Of a stretch of 58,955 nucleotides of DNA, positions 42,016-49,629 are shown in pieces. A program made the position numbers and the translations under genes. The DNA comes from Deltaproteobacteria bacterium. Lineage in GTDB: Bacteria; Myxococcota_A; Polyangia; Polyangiales; Polyangiaceae. The number at the start of each line of letters is the position of its first letter. The stretch's first letter is position 1. The stretch is taken from the NCBI GenBank assembly GCA_003235365.1, contig QJWJ01000201.1, positions 1 to 58,955 of the forward strand, given 5' to 3'. The notes beneath the pieces were generated by a model. That model worked only from the letters and a program-made list of their open reading frames with translations. It did no database searches and was not told the origin of the DNA.

Positions 42016-42264
42016 ATGGCAGATCCTGCCGAGTTGGCCCAAACCGCCCTGTGGCTCGCGGTGGTCCTGTCACTGCCGGTCGTCGGCGTGGGAGCGCTGG
42101 TCAGTCTGATCATGGCGCTGTTCCAGGCGGCAACCCAAGTACAGGACATCACCATCGCCCACCTGCCGCGCTTCGTCGCCGTCGTCATCGCGTTGGCGCT
42201 GTTCGGCACCTGGATGGGGCGTCACCTGGTGAGCTTCACGACCTTGGCGCTCGGCGGTGTCTGA
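42016..42264 (+). CDS. Type III export apparatus subunit, SctS/FliQ family (orphan)
   Basis: The product is 82 aa, the exact family length. Two hydrophobic segments fit FliQ/SctS: AQTALWLAVVLSLPVVGVGA and HLPRFVAVVIALALFGTWM. Between them is the conserved cytoplasmic hairpin SLIMALFQAATQVQDITIAH, close to the family pattern GLLISLFQAATQINE. Such proteins form part of the export gate with SctR and SctT in flagellar or injectisome systems. No other export gene is in this window. It overlaps the EpmA-like gene by eight bases. The family call is good; the system it serves cannot be known from here. Confidence 0.85.
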   Translation: MADPAELAQTALWLAVVLSLPVVGVGALVSLIMALFQAATQVQDITIAHLPRFVAVVIALALFGTWMGRHLVSFTTLALGGV

Positions 42265-43480
42265 GCCTCTGCAGCCAGCGCTGTATCCAAGCGACCTGAA
42301 CGCAGCCGAGCACGGTGGTCGGTCGCTACGTGTGTGCGGCAAATTGGTCGTGCACTCGGGCAGCGCGCTGGTATTGAGCGATGCGCTGAGTCGGCTGCAG
42401 GTCGAGCTGCACACGCCTTCGACGCTGGAGCTTGGGCCCGGGCAGTGGCTGGAAGTGACCGGTTGGCTGCGCGCGGGTCAGTTGTGCGACGCCAGTGTAT
42501 CAGCCGTTCACCCGGGTGCGTTTGCGGCGACGGGTGAATTTCCGCGCCTGAGCCACAGCGCTCCTGCGCTCCGCGCCCTGGCCTCGGCCAAGCAGTGGGT
42601 ACGGGACGACCTGCGAGCCCAGGGTTTCGTCGAGGTCACCACGCCCGTCCGTGTCCCAGCCCCGGGCACGGATCTGTACATCGATCCCCAAGCCGCGGGC
42701 GACGACTGGTTGATCACCTCCCCCGAATTTCACATGAAGCGGCTGCTGGCAGGCGGCATGCCGCGGATTTTTCAGTTCGCGCAATGCACACGCAACGAAG
42801 AGCTGGGACCGTGGCATCAGCGTGAGTTCACGATGCTCGAGTGGTATCGCGGTTTTGCATCGATGCAGACCGTACTGCAGGACACGGAGCGACTGGTCAA
42901 CGGTCTGTTCGAGCACCTGGCACCGCAACGTCTGGCCTCGACCGCGGCGGGCGCCCCAGCGTTGCCCTTGCCCCCCCACACGCGTCCCCCCTTCGAACGG
43001 CTGACGGTGCGCGAGGCCTTCCAGCGTTTCGCGAACGTCGACGATGCGGTGGCGCTGGCGCGCGACGACGAGGACCGCTACTTCGAGCTGATGGTCGAGA
43101 AGGTCGAGCCTCAGTTGGCGCGCTCGACGCAGCCGGTGTTCCTCGTCGAGTACCCGGCGACCCAGGCGGCCTTGGCGCGTCGCTGCGCGCACGACCCGAG
43201 TGTCGCAGAGCGTTTCGAGCTGTACGTGAGCGGCGTCGAGCTGTGCAACGGCTACGGTGAGCTCACCTGCCCGCGCGAACAGCGTGCGCGCTTCGAACGG
43301 GATGCGCAGTTGCGCGCCGAACGCGGCCGGCCATTCATCCCCATCGACGAGTCGCTGCTTGCCGCAATGCACGAGGGTTTGCCGCCCTGCGCGGGCAACG
43401 CCATCGGTTTCGAGCGCCTCGTGGCGCTCGCTCTCGGTGTGACATTGACCGACGTCATCGCGTTTCCCCAGGCGCGCTGA
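42257..43480 (+). CDS. epmA: EpmA/PoxA-like elongation factor P ligase with extra N-terminal domain
   Basis: The product is 407 aa from a GTG overlapping the SctS/FliQ gene by eight bases. From about residue 95 it matches the class II synthetase-like EpmA: RVPAPGTDLYIDP, WLITSPEFHMKRLLAGG, motif 2 FAQCTRNEELGPWHQREFTM ending at LEWYRGF, EYPATQAALAR, VSGVELCNGYGEL and motif 3 GNAIGFERLVALALG. EpmA beta-lysylates a Lys of EF-P. The usual enzyme is about 325 aa without an anticodon domain; here about 90 extra residues (SLRVCGKLVVHSG, GQWLEVTGWLRAGQ) look like an OB-fold, as in LysRS. No EpmB or EF-P gene is nearby. Confidence 0.88.
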   Translation: MSEPLQPALYPSDLNAAEHGGRSLRVCGKLVVHSGSALVLSDALSRLQVELHTPSTLELGPGQWLEVTGWLRAGQLCDASVSAVHPGAFAATGEFPRLSHSAPALRALASAKQWVRDDLRAQGFVEVTTPVRVPAPGTDLYIDPQAAGDDWLITSPEFHMKRLLAGGMPRIFQFAQCTRNEELGPWHQREFTMLEWYRGFASMQTVLQDTERLVNGLFEHLAPQRLASTAAGAPALPLPPHTRPPFERLTVREAFQRFANVDDAVALARDDEDRYFELMVEKVEPQLARSTQPVFLVEYPATQAALARRCAHDPSVAERFELYVSGVELCNGYGELTCPREQRARFERDAQLRAERGRPFIPIDESLLAAMHEGLPPCAGNAIGFERLVALALGVTLTDVIAFPQAR

Positions 43481-43550
43481 CGGCTTGGGGGTCGATTCCT
43501 TGCTTGTCCTCACCGCCGGCAGTAGCTTTGCGCAACCGGGAGGTACCCTC

Positions 43551-43910
43551 ATGCGACGATTCGTGATTCTCGGTCTGGCTTGCTGGTGCGCGGTCTGGAC
43601 GAACGCCTGCGGCGGTAGCGAGCCAGAACCGCAGCAGCCGTTCAGCCCTGCGCCCACCGTTGCCCCGGCCGCGCCGCCCCCCGCCGCGCCCGTAGCAAGC
43701 GTGCCGATCGCGCCCGCGCCCCAACCAACCGCCACCATGTCGCAACCGGCGCCCATCGCATTTCCGTGTCAATCGGACGTTCAGTGCTTGGCGCACCGCT
43801 GCAACGTGCAAGTCGGCAAATGCGCCTGGCCGTGCCAAACCAACGCCGATTGCCAACCGGGCTTTCAATGTCTGGCGCCCGCGTGCATACCGAGTCCGCC
43901 GACCCAATAG
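43551..43910 (+). CDS. Small Cys-rich lipoprotein
   Basis: The product is 119 aa from ATG 43551, which has GGGAGG a few bases upstream. The signal MRRFVILGLACWCAVWTNAC gives a lipobox-like Cys at residue 20. A Pro/Ala/Thr-rich spacer of about 55 residues precedes a compact Cys domain (PCQSDVQCLAHRCNVQVGK, then CAWPCQTNADCQPGFQCLAP). The Cys spacing resembles the DxDC-type repeats of myxobacterial surface proteins. The function is unknown. Confidence 0.75.
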   Translation: MRRFVILGLACWCAVWTNACGGSEPEPQQPFSPAPTVAPAAPPPAAPVASVPIAPAPQPTATMSQPAPIAFPCQSDVQCLAHRCNVQVGKCAWPCQTNADCQPGFQCLAPACIPSPPTQ

Positions 43911-43954
43911 GGCGGCGCAGCCCACGCCAGGCGTGAAGAGCCGCCGAGGACCGA

Positions 43955-44293
43955 GTGAAGCACATGCAGATTTCCGAAGCACGATACCTCCAGGTCGCCA
44001 GTGAACACCTGCGGCGGCTACTCGACGCCATCGACGAAATCGGCGACGACGTCGAAGCGGAGCTCGCCAGTGACATCCTCACCCTCGAGTTTGCCGATGG
44101 CACCAAGTTCGTCATCAACAGCCACCGCGCCGCGCGGCAAATTTGGATGGCCGCCGGCACCCATGCCTGGCACTTCGACTACGACGGGGCCCAATGGATC
44201 GCGAGCAAGTCGGGACAGGAGCTGTGGGCGACGGTTTCCACGCTGCTGAGCGAGCGCCTCGGGCGGCCCGTCGCGCTCGAACCCGGCGCGTGA
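43955..44293 (+). CDS. cyaY: Frataxin-like iron-binding protein (CyaY)
   Basis: The product is 112 aa, the bacterial frataxin length. GTG 43955 with GAGG five bases upstream is chosen; ATG 43964 is the alternative. The frataxin pattern is clear: an N-terminal helix with acidic residues (LDAIDEIGDDVEAEL), strands ILTLEFADGTKFVINSH, then RQIWMAAGTHAWHFDYDGAQ and W in QWIASKSGQELW. CyaY binds iron through the acidic ridge and modulates iron-sulfur cluster assembly. No isc genes are near it. Confidence 0.9.
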   Translation: MKHMQISEARYLQVASEHLRRLLDAIDEIGDDVEAELASDILTLEFADGTKFVINSHRAARQIWMAAGTHAWHFDYDGAQWIASKSGQELWATVSTLLSERLGRPVALEPGA

Positions 44294-44347
44294 GCGGCCG
44301 CGGCGGGCCGGCAAACGCGCCGCGTCGCTTCGGCGCACAGCCCGTGC

Positions 44348-44962
44348 TCAGCGCCCGACGCCGAGCCCGCGCGGGATCCACGACGGTTCGTTGGTACACA
44401 CCGCGCGCATCATGCGGAACAGCTCCAAGGCGATCGCAAACCGGGCGAGTTCGTCGGGCGTGGGGTCCTTGGCGCATCCCGTGTACGCAACGGAGGCGTA
44501 CTCGTACTCGGCTTCGAGAATGCGCTGCCGGCGCGGGATCTCGAGCTCGATGGCCGTGTCGATGGCAGAACGCAGGGCCCGCGGCGTCACGGCGCCCTTG
44601 GCGAGAATGGTGCTCGCGCCGGCCTGCATGGCCCGAAACGACAGCAACTCGTCGGGCAGTGCCGTAAGCATCACCACCGGCACGGGAACTTCGCCTTTGA
44701 GCACCGCGAGCTTGCGCAGCAGGTCGACCCCACTCAGCCCCGGCAGACGGCAGTCGACGAGCATACAATCCGGCAGCTGACCACCCATCAGCTCGAGTGC
44801 CGCTTCCCCAGACGCCACCTCGGTGAGGACGTAGGGCTCGTCACTGTCGAGCAGCATCTTTCGGTAGAGCGCCCGCTCCACGGCGCTTTCGTCAACCAAC
44901 AGGATGTGACGGGGCCTCGGAGTCGTGGAGACGGCAGGGGTGCTCGCGGACGGATCGATCAT
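44348..44962 (-). CDS. Receiver-domain response regulator with unassigned C-terminal part
   Basis: The product is 204 aa from ATG 44962 (an open frame upstream is not used). The receiver domain covers residues about 18-140: HILLVDESAVERALYRKML (acidic pair reduced to Asp-Glu), phospho-Asp in CMLVDCRLPGLSG, Thr in VVMLTALPD and Lys in TILAKGAV. After it about 65 residues of helix-like sequence (RSAIDTAIELEIPRRQRILE) have no DNA-binding motif I can recognise. This is a single-domain-type regulator acting by protein contact, and no kinase is adjacent. Confidence 0.85.
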   Translation of the reverse strand: MIDPSASTPAVSTTPRPRHILLVDESAVERALYRKMLLDSDEPYVLTEVASGEAALELMGGQLPDCMLVDCRLPGLSGVDLLRKLAVLKGEVPVPVVMLTALPDELLSFRAMQAGASTILAKGAVTPRALRSAIDTAIELEIPRRQRILEAEYEYASVAYTGCAKDPTPDELARFAIALELFRMMRAVCTNEPSWIPRGLGVGR

Positions 44963-45135
44963 TCGCCGCCCGCACTGAACGACCGAAACCCCGCGGAGCT
45001 GAAGTCCAAACCCCACGCGGCGACGCAGAACGGGACATTGCCGCGTCACGACCGACCGGGTCGCCCCGTCGAGGGCCGTTCAGCACGATGTCGCGAGAAA
45101 GCGCGAGCTGGCATCTTGATTGCTCGTCGAGGCAA

Positions 45136-45750
45136 TCAAACCGGGCATCGCTCGAGCGCGAGTGCCAGCGCTTGCGGCTGGTCGTAGAGGGCCCCCTGCA
45201 CGGCGACTCCCGCCGCTCCGGTACCCAAGATCGCCTCGATATCCTCCGGCGCAATTCCGCCCAGAGCGTAAACACGGTGGCGTGGTGCGGAAGCGCACGC
45301 GGCGCGCAGCACATCGAGACCGAGGGCGGCGCTCCCCTTGCGCGGCTGCAGCACTGGCGAAAGCAGCAGCGCATCCGCCGCGCGATCCGGCGGGACCGTC
45401 GGGTCGTGCCAGGCCCTGCTGAGCCACCAGGTGGCCGCACCGGGCAGCCCGCGGATCCGCTCCGCCGAAACGCTGTTTTCGGTCAGGTGGAGGCCATCGG
45501 CCCCGCACAACGCAGCGATGTCCGCGCGGTCGTTCACCAGTAGCCGCTGCCCGGTGTGGCTGCAGACGCGCCGAAGCGTCCTGGCCACTTCCAGACGTCG
45601 CGCTACCGGCAACGCGTTGTCTCGCAACTGCACAGCCACCGAGCCGCGCGGCGCGTTTGCACACAGGTGCTGCAGGGCGGCGAGTGTCGCCTCGAGCCCC
45701 CGCCCGCAGACGTCAGTGATCGCGATCAGACGCGGGAGCGGCGCTTGCAA
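45136..45750 (-). CDS. thiE: Thiamine-phosphate synthase / TenI family protein
   Basis: The product is 204 aa. The start is a TTG at 45750, chosen because GGAGG lies five bases upstream; the frame is open further, but without a site and inside vanZ. TIM-barrel motifs of TMP synthase are visible: [70 protein letters not shown] and YALGGIAPEDIEAILGTGAAGVAV. It joins the thiazole and pyrimidine halves of thiamine; TenI relatives instead aromatise the thiazole. It overlaps the VanZ-like gene by 38 bases and lies in the thiG operon, which supports a thiamine role. Some active-site residues differ from ThiE, so TenI cannot be excluded. Confidence 0.85.
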   Translation of the reverse strand: MQAPLPRLIAITDVCGRGLEATLAALQHLCANAPRGSVAVQLRDNALPVARRLEVARTLRRVCSHTGQRLLVNDRADIAALCGADGLHLTENSVSAERIRGLPGAATWWLSRAWHDPTVPPDRAADALLLSPVLQPRKGSAALGLDVLRAACASAPRHRVYALGGIAPEDIEAILGTGAAGVAVQGALYDQPQALALALERCPV

Positions 45751-46150
45751 CCCTGCCTCCGTCAATCGACCCCGCAGAGCGCCCGACGCCCACGACGTAC
45801 AGCAGCGAGCAGAACAGCACCGCGCCAGCCCCATCGGCGACCAGATCTGCCAGTTCCGCACTGCGATACGGCAGGAACCGTTGCACGATCTCCAACGCGC
45901 CACCGACCGCGGTAGCCAGCGCCGCGGCGCCGACGAGGGCTGTGCGACGAACGGGTAACCCGTGCCGACTCAACGCGGGTACGAGCAGTAGCGCCAGCAA
46001 GCCGAAGCCAAACAAGTGGGCGACTTTGTCGTTCACTTGTCGGCTCAGTGAGTCGGCGGGGCGAGTGCCCATGTAGAAAACCCACGCGCTGTAGCCGAGC
46101 GCGGGAGCGGCGCGCAACAAGCGACTCTTCGGCAACGCCGAAAGCTTCAA
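45713..46150 (-). CDS. VanZ-like membrane protein
   Basis: The product is 145 aa from a TTG that overlaps the thiG stop (TTGA). The VanZ pattern is seen: an early helix ([19 protein letters not shown]), the loop [20 protein letters not shown] with the conserved Asp-Lys-x-x-His, helix [20 protein letters not shown] and the motif [20 protein letters not shown]. VanZ proteins give low-level teicoplanin resistance in enterococci, but most homologues are uncharacterised. Its insertion between thiG and thiE is unusual. Confidence 0.85.
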   Translation of the reverse strand: MKLSALPKSRLLRAAPALGYSAWVFYMGTRPADSLSRQVNDKVAHLFGFGLLALLLVPALSRHGLPVRRTALVGAAALATAVGGALEIVQRFLPYRSAELADLVADGAGAVLFCSLLYVVGVGRSAGSIDGGRVASAAPASDRDH

Positions 46151-46917
46151 ATCAAGCCCGTTTCTGGACTCGATGCCGACGCGTGCAAGCGCTTCGGCAT
46201 GCGGCCGGCGAGGAACGCATCGCGACCCGCTGCGGTAGCCATGCGCATCGCGCGCGCCATCCGGATCGGGTCTTTGGCCTCCGCGATCGCCGTGTTCATC
46301 AGCAACCCATCACAGCCCAGCTCCATCGCCACGGCGGCATCACTCGCCGTGCCGACGCCAGCATCGACGATGACCGGGACCTTGGCCTGCTCGAGGATGA
46401 TCCGCAGGTTGTACGGATTGCGAATCCCGAGCCCGCTGCCGATGGGGGCGGCCAACGGCATCACTGCCGCGCAGCCGACGTCTTCGAGCTTCCTGCACAG
46501 CACCGGATCATCCATGCAGTACGGCAACACGGTGAACCCCTCCTTGATCAGCACCTTGGCGGCCTCGAGCGTCTGTTCGTTGTCTGGGTACAGGGTGCGC
46601 GGATCACCGATGACCTCTAGCTTGACGAGATCGGCAATGCCCAGCTCGCGGGCCAGCCGCAACGTGCGAATCGCCTCGTCCGCCGTATGGCAACCCGCGG
46701 TATTCGGCAGGACGGTCCATCGACCGCTGGTGACCAACCGCATCATCGACCCCTCACCGCGGTCGCTCAAGTCCACGCGACGTAGCGCGACGGTCACGAC
46801 TTGCGCGCCCGATTCGACGAGCGCGGCTTCGGTTTGAGCCACGTCGGCGTACTTACCCGTACCCACGAAAAGACGGGAGTCGAAGGAGAAGGAACCAATC
46901 TTCAACGGGTCGTTCAT
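46147..46917 (-). CDS. thiG: Thiazole synthase
   Basis: The product is 256 aa, normal for ThiG. The sequence starts [21 protein letters not shown] and contains [30 protein letters not shown], the Schiff-base Lys in [27 protein letters not shown] and [20 protein letters not shown]. It condenses deoxyxylulose phosphate, dehydroglycine and ThiS-thiocarboxylate to the thiazole. No thiS gene is found directly upstream, where it often lies, and no TPP riboswitch motif is visible in the 134 bases before it. VanZ-like and ThiE follow. Confidence 0.96.
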   Translation of the reverse strand: MNDPLKIGSFSFDSRLFVGTGKYADVAQTEAALVESGAQVVTVALRRVDLSDRGEGSMMRLVTSGRWTVLPNTAGCHTADEAIRTLRLARELGIADLVKLEVIGDPRTLYPDNEQTLEAAKVLIKEGFTVLPYCMDDPVLCRKLEDVGCAAVMPLAAPIGSGLGIRNPYNLRIILEQAKVPVIVDAGVGTASDAAVAMELGCDGLLMNTAIAEAKDPIRMARAMRMATAAGRDAFLAGRMPKRLHASASSPETGLI

Positions 46918-47051
46918 TGGCCCCGCATAACCTCATTTTGTCAGCGGTGCCAGCGCGATGGCGCGCCTTCGCGCCAGGCGCGGCGCGTCGGCCACTCTGC
47001 GCCTCGGCCGCTCTGCCCGTCGCGGCGAGCTGCCCCTGCGCTACGTGTCAC

Positions 47052-47327
47052 TCAGACGAAACCGGCCTTGCGACCCTTGGTGTTGGGCTCGTCGAACGCA
47101 CTCGCGAACACGTTCTCCAGAGAGAACACGAAGGTTTCGTCGCGCGAGGTGCGAGCAATGGCCTGCGGCCCACCGAGCTTCAAGCTGGTGATCCGACCAA
47201 TCGTCAAACCCACGCCCTGCGCCGACAGGTGCAGTGTCAACAGTCGCCCCTCCGGCATCTTCGCCCACCCGTCTTCCGTCTGGGCTTCGCACATTTCGAG
47301 CACTTGTTGCAGTTGTTCCGTCGTCAT
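47052..47327 (-). CDS. Small protein of unknown function
   Basis: The product is 91 aa from ATG 47327, with GAGG seven bases upstream. The sequence MTTEQLQQVLEMCEAQTEDG is a helix; the rest is beta-rich (RLLTLHLSAQGVGLTIGRIT, AIARTSRDETFVFSL) and ends with a basic tail. There is no signal peptide or Cys pair. The amphipathic order and clean ribosome binding site indicate a real gene. I do not recognise the family. The position before thiG on the same strand suggests co-transcription, but the 134-base gap leaves this open. Confidence 0.62.
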   Translation of the reverse strand: MTTEQLQQVLEMCEAQTEDGWAKMPEGRLLTLHLSAQGVGLTIGRITSLKLGGPQAIARTSRDETFVFSLENVFASAFDEPNTKGRKAGFV

Positions 47328-47468
47328 CGGTCGACCTCGTCCACGGTGTTCGTTCCCCCACTGAATCGGCGTTGCCCGACCCGTGAGCGCACGGGTGCCA
47401 GTTGCACGGGCGATTCTTGCAGCGTCGATCTCACGGCATCAAATCTCGCAACTGATCTCCAACCAAAC

Positions 47469-48428
47469 CTACGGCGAAACGTCATCGTCGCCCAAGCGCT
47501 GGGCAGCCTCCGCGAGGGTACGGAAGCTGTAGCCTGCTTCCCTCAGCGTGTAAACTACCCGGTCGAGAACCTGGAGCTTTCGCGACGCTGGGATCCTCAG
47601 GTCGGGCTGATGTCGGCCGAGAGCTCCGAGCTCGTCGCTGGCGTCGAGTACGTCGATGCCGTGCAGTTCCAAGTTGATGAACTTGCGGCCGATCAGTCGA
47701 CGCACCAGCCACTCCGCCCCTGCCGGGCCGCCAGCGACCAGGCTCGTCCCAATCACTGGCAGGCGCAACCAGGGCGTCACCGCCATCGGTAACTCGAGCA
47801 CGCCGGTCCCTCGTCGGTAATAGGGCTTGCCGATGCGATACGGCTCGGCCGGTGCCGACAGGACGCGCGGATCGTCGATCAGGCTGCGCGAAGGTCGCCC
47901 CCGCAAGGCCTTGAGCCCAATCAAGGCAGCTTTCGGCGCGTAGTACCACGGGCACGGGAACACGGACGAGCTGTAGCGCACGCCCACCTCGTCGAGCACC
48001 TCGTACAGGGCGTCGGTCGTGACGTAGCCCGGCGCCCGAAAACCGACCGGAGGGGCGCCCGTGGCCTGAGCGATGGCTTCGTTCGCTTTGGCGACCTGCT
48101 CGTGCATTTCCGACGGCGAGCGGCGCGTCAAATCGTAGAAGTGATCGAACGAGTGGTTGGCGATCTCGTGACCCGCCGTGGCCATGCGCGATAGGCCCTC
48201 GGCGGCCGCCGGGCGCTTCAGATCACTGCCTACGGCAAAGAGCGTGAGCGGCACGTCGCTCTGCCGCGCCCAGGCCTCGAGCCGTGGCAGCCCGCGATCG
48301 TAGACCGCGTGCTCGTCGACGTCGCACAACTGCACACCGTGGATTGCGCCGTAGTTCGGGATCTCGTCCAGATCTACGGAGATCGCGCAAGTGCGCTCGA
48401 CGATGGTTCCGTTCACGCCGCCAGTCAC
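47469..48428 (-). CDS. Polysaccharide deacetylase (NodB-homology domain)
   Basis: The product is 319 aa from a GTG at 48428, with AGGA seven bases upstream; GTG 48530 would overlap the aminotransferase gene. The deacetylase (carbohydrate esterase 4) motifs are motif 1 ISVDLDEIPNYG, motif 2 ANHSFDHFYDL (His, Ser, His triad) and motif 3 GFRAPGYVT. Between motifs 1 and 2 is PLTLFAVGSDL. There is no export signal. The C-terminal part has FINLELHGIDVLD, typical of relatives acting on lipid-linked sugars such as aminoarabinose carriers. With the aminotransferase and L,D-transpeptidase upstream it forms a wall or surface-sugar set. Confidence 0.88.
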   Translation of the reverse strand: MTGGVNGTIVERTCAISVDLDEIPNYGAIHGVQLCDVDEHAVYDRGLPRLEAWARQSDVPLTLFAVGSDLKRPAAAEGLSRMATAGHEIANHSFDHFYDLTRRSPSEMHEQVAKANEAIAQATGAPPVGFRAPGYVTTDALYEVLDEVGVRYSSSVFPCPWYYAPKAALIGLKALRGRPSRSLIDDPRVLSAPAEPYRIGKPYYRRGTGVLELPMAVTPWLRLPVIGTSLVAGGPAGAEWLVRRLIGRKFINLELHGIDVLDASDELGALGRHQPDLRIPASRKLQVLDRVVYTLREAGYSFRTLAEAAQRLGDDDVSP

Positions 48429-48510
48429 GCAAGGTTCCTGTTGCTCATCGTCCTCATCCGCTCGAGCCGTTTTGCATACAGCGGACCGTCCCGACCGGCA
48501 AGCCCTCGCC

Positions 48511-49629
48511 TCAGCGGCCGAAAAACCCACGCACCGCTGCGATCACGGCAGCCACTCGCGAAGCGCCGAGCTCGGCGCAAACCGGCAGCGCCAACACTTC
48601 CCGACACGCGCGCTCGGCTTCGGGGAATTGCCCCTCGGCAGCAGCGCTCGAGCCGAGCATGGTTTCGCGCGGCAGCGGTCTGGGATAGTAGATGGCGCTC
48701 TCGACGCCACATGAGGCCAAATGAGCCCGCAGAGCGTCGCGCTTGCCATTAACTCGAAGCGCGTACACCGACCACACGTGCGAGCCGTCTGGTGCTTGCG
48801 TAGCGTTCGGCGTCGTCACTCCGGGCAAGTCCGCGAAGGCGGCATCGTACGCTCGGGCATTGGCCCCACGAAGCGCGCGACGCTGGGCCTCGTGGGGCAA
48901 CTTGACGCGTAAGCACGCCGCCTGCAGCGCATCCAGGCGGTAGTTGCCGCCGACCAGCTCCGTCGTTCCCTCGGGCCCCCGGCCATGCACCCGCAGGCGA
49001 CGCGCGGCTTCGGCGAACTGGGGATCACTCGTCGTCAGCAGCCCGCCGTCACCCAACGCGCCGAGGGGCTTGCCTGGAAAGAAACTGAAGGCCGCGGCCT
49101 GTCCGAGCGCCCCGACGGGACCCGCGTCCGTGCGAGCACCGAACGCCTGCGCCGCGTCCTGGACGATCGGAATGTCCCCCACCCGCTCGGCGATGGCCGC
49201 GACATCTGCAGCGCGACCGAAGAGGTGAACCACGACCACGGCTTTGACGCCGTCGAGACGTTCATCCGACAGACACCGGGGCTCGAGATTGAAGCTGTGC
49301 GGATCGATGTCGCAGAAGCGCGGAACCGCTCCGACCCGAAGGATCGCCGTGACGGTCGCGATGAACGAGAAGGCCGTGGTCAGCACCACGTCACCTGCCC
49401 GCACTCCTGCTGCCGACAAAGCACATACCAATGCGTCCGTACCGTTGGAGAGCCCCACGGCGTGCGGAACCTGCAACGTTCGTGCGACCTCCCGCTCGAA
49501 CGCTTCCACCTCGTCCCCCAGCACGAACCGGCCCGAATCGAGCACGCGTGCCATCGCCTCGAGCAGTTCGTCGCGCAGCTCGGCGTGGACGGCAGCCAAA
49601 TCGACGAGCGGTACCGTCGGGGCGGTCAT
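48511..49629 (-). CDS. DegT/DnrJ/EryC1-family sugar aminotransferase
   Basis: The product is 372 aa; ATG 49629 overlaps the upstream stop (ATGA). PLP-dependent sugar aminotransferase motifs are seen: PLVDLAAVHAELRDELLEAM, VGLSNGTDALVCALSAAG, TTAFSFIATVTAILRVGA, VVVVHLFGRAAD, IVQDAAQAFGA, the PLP Lys in FSFFPGKPLGALGDGG and YRLDALQAACLRVKLPH. These enzymes add an amino group to keto-sugar nucleotides for surface glycans. It is coupled to the transpeptidase gene upstream and followed, after 82 bases, by the deacetylase. The sugar substrate cannot be read. Confidence 0.94.
   Translation of the reverse strand: MTAPTVPLVDLAAVHAELRDELLEAMARVLDSGRFVLGDEVEAFEREVARTLQVPHAVGLSNGTDALVCALSAAGVRAGDVVLTTAFSFIATVTAILRVGAVPRFCDIDPHSFNLEPRCLSDERLDGVKAVVVVHLFGRAADVAAIAERVGDIPIVQDAAQAFGARTDAGPVGALGQAAAFSFFPGKPLGALGDGGLLTTSDPQFAEAARRLRVHGRGPEGTTELVGGNYRLDALQAACLRVKLPHEAQRRALRGANARAYDAAFADLPGVTTPNATQAPDGSHVWSVYALRVNGKRDALRAHLASCGVESAIYYPRPLPRETMLGSSAAAEGQFPEAERACREVLALPVCAELGASRVAAVIAAVRGFFGR

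Noticed and set aside
46918..47051. TPP riboswitch before thiG
   Set aside because: I looked for the conserved CTGAGA and ACCTGA boxes on the leftward strand and did not find them; the gap is also short.
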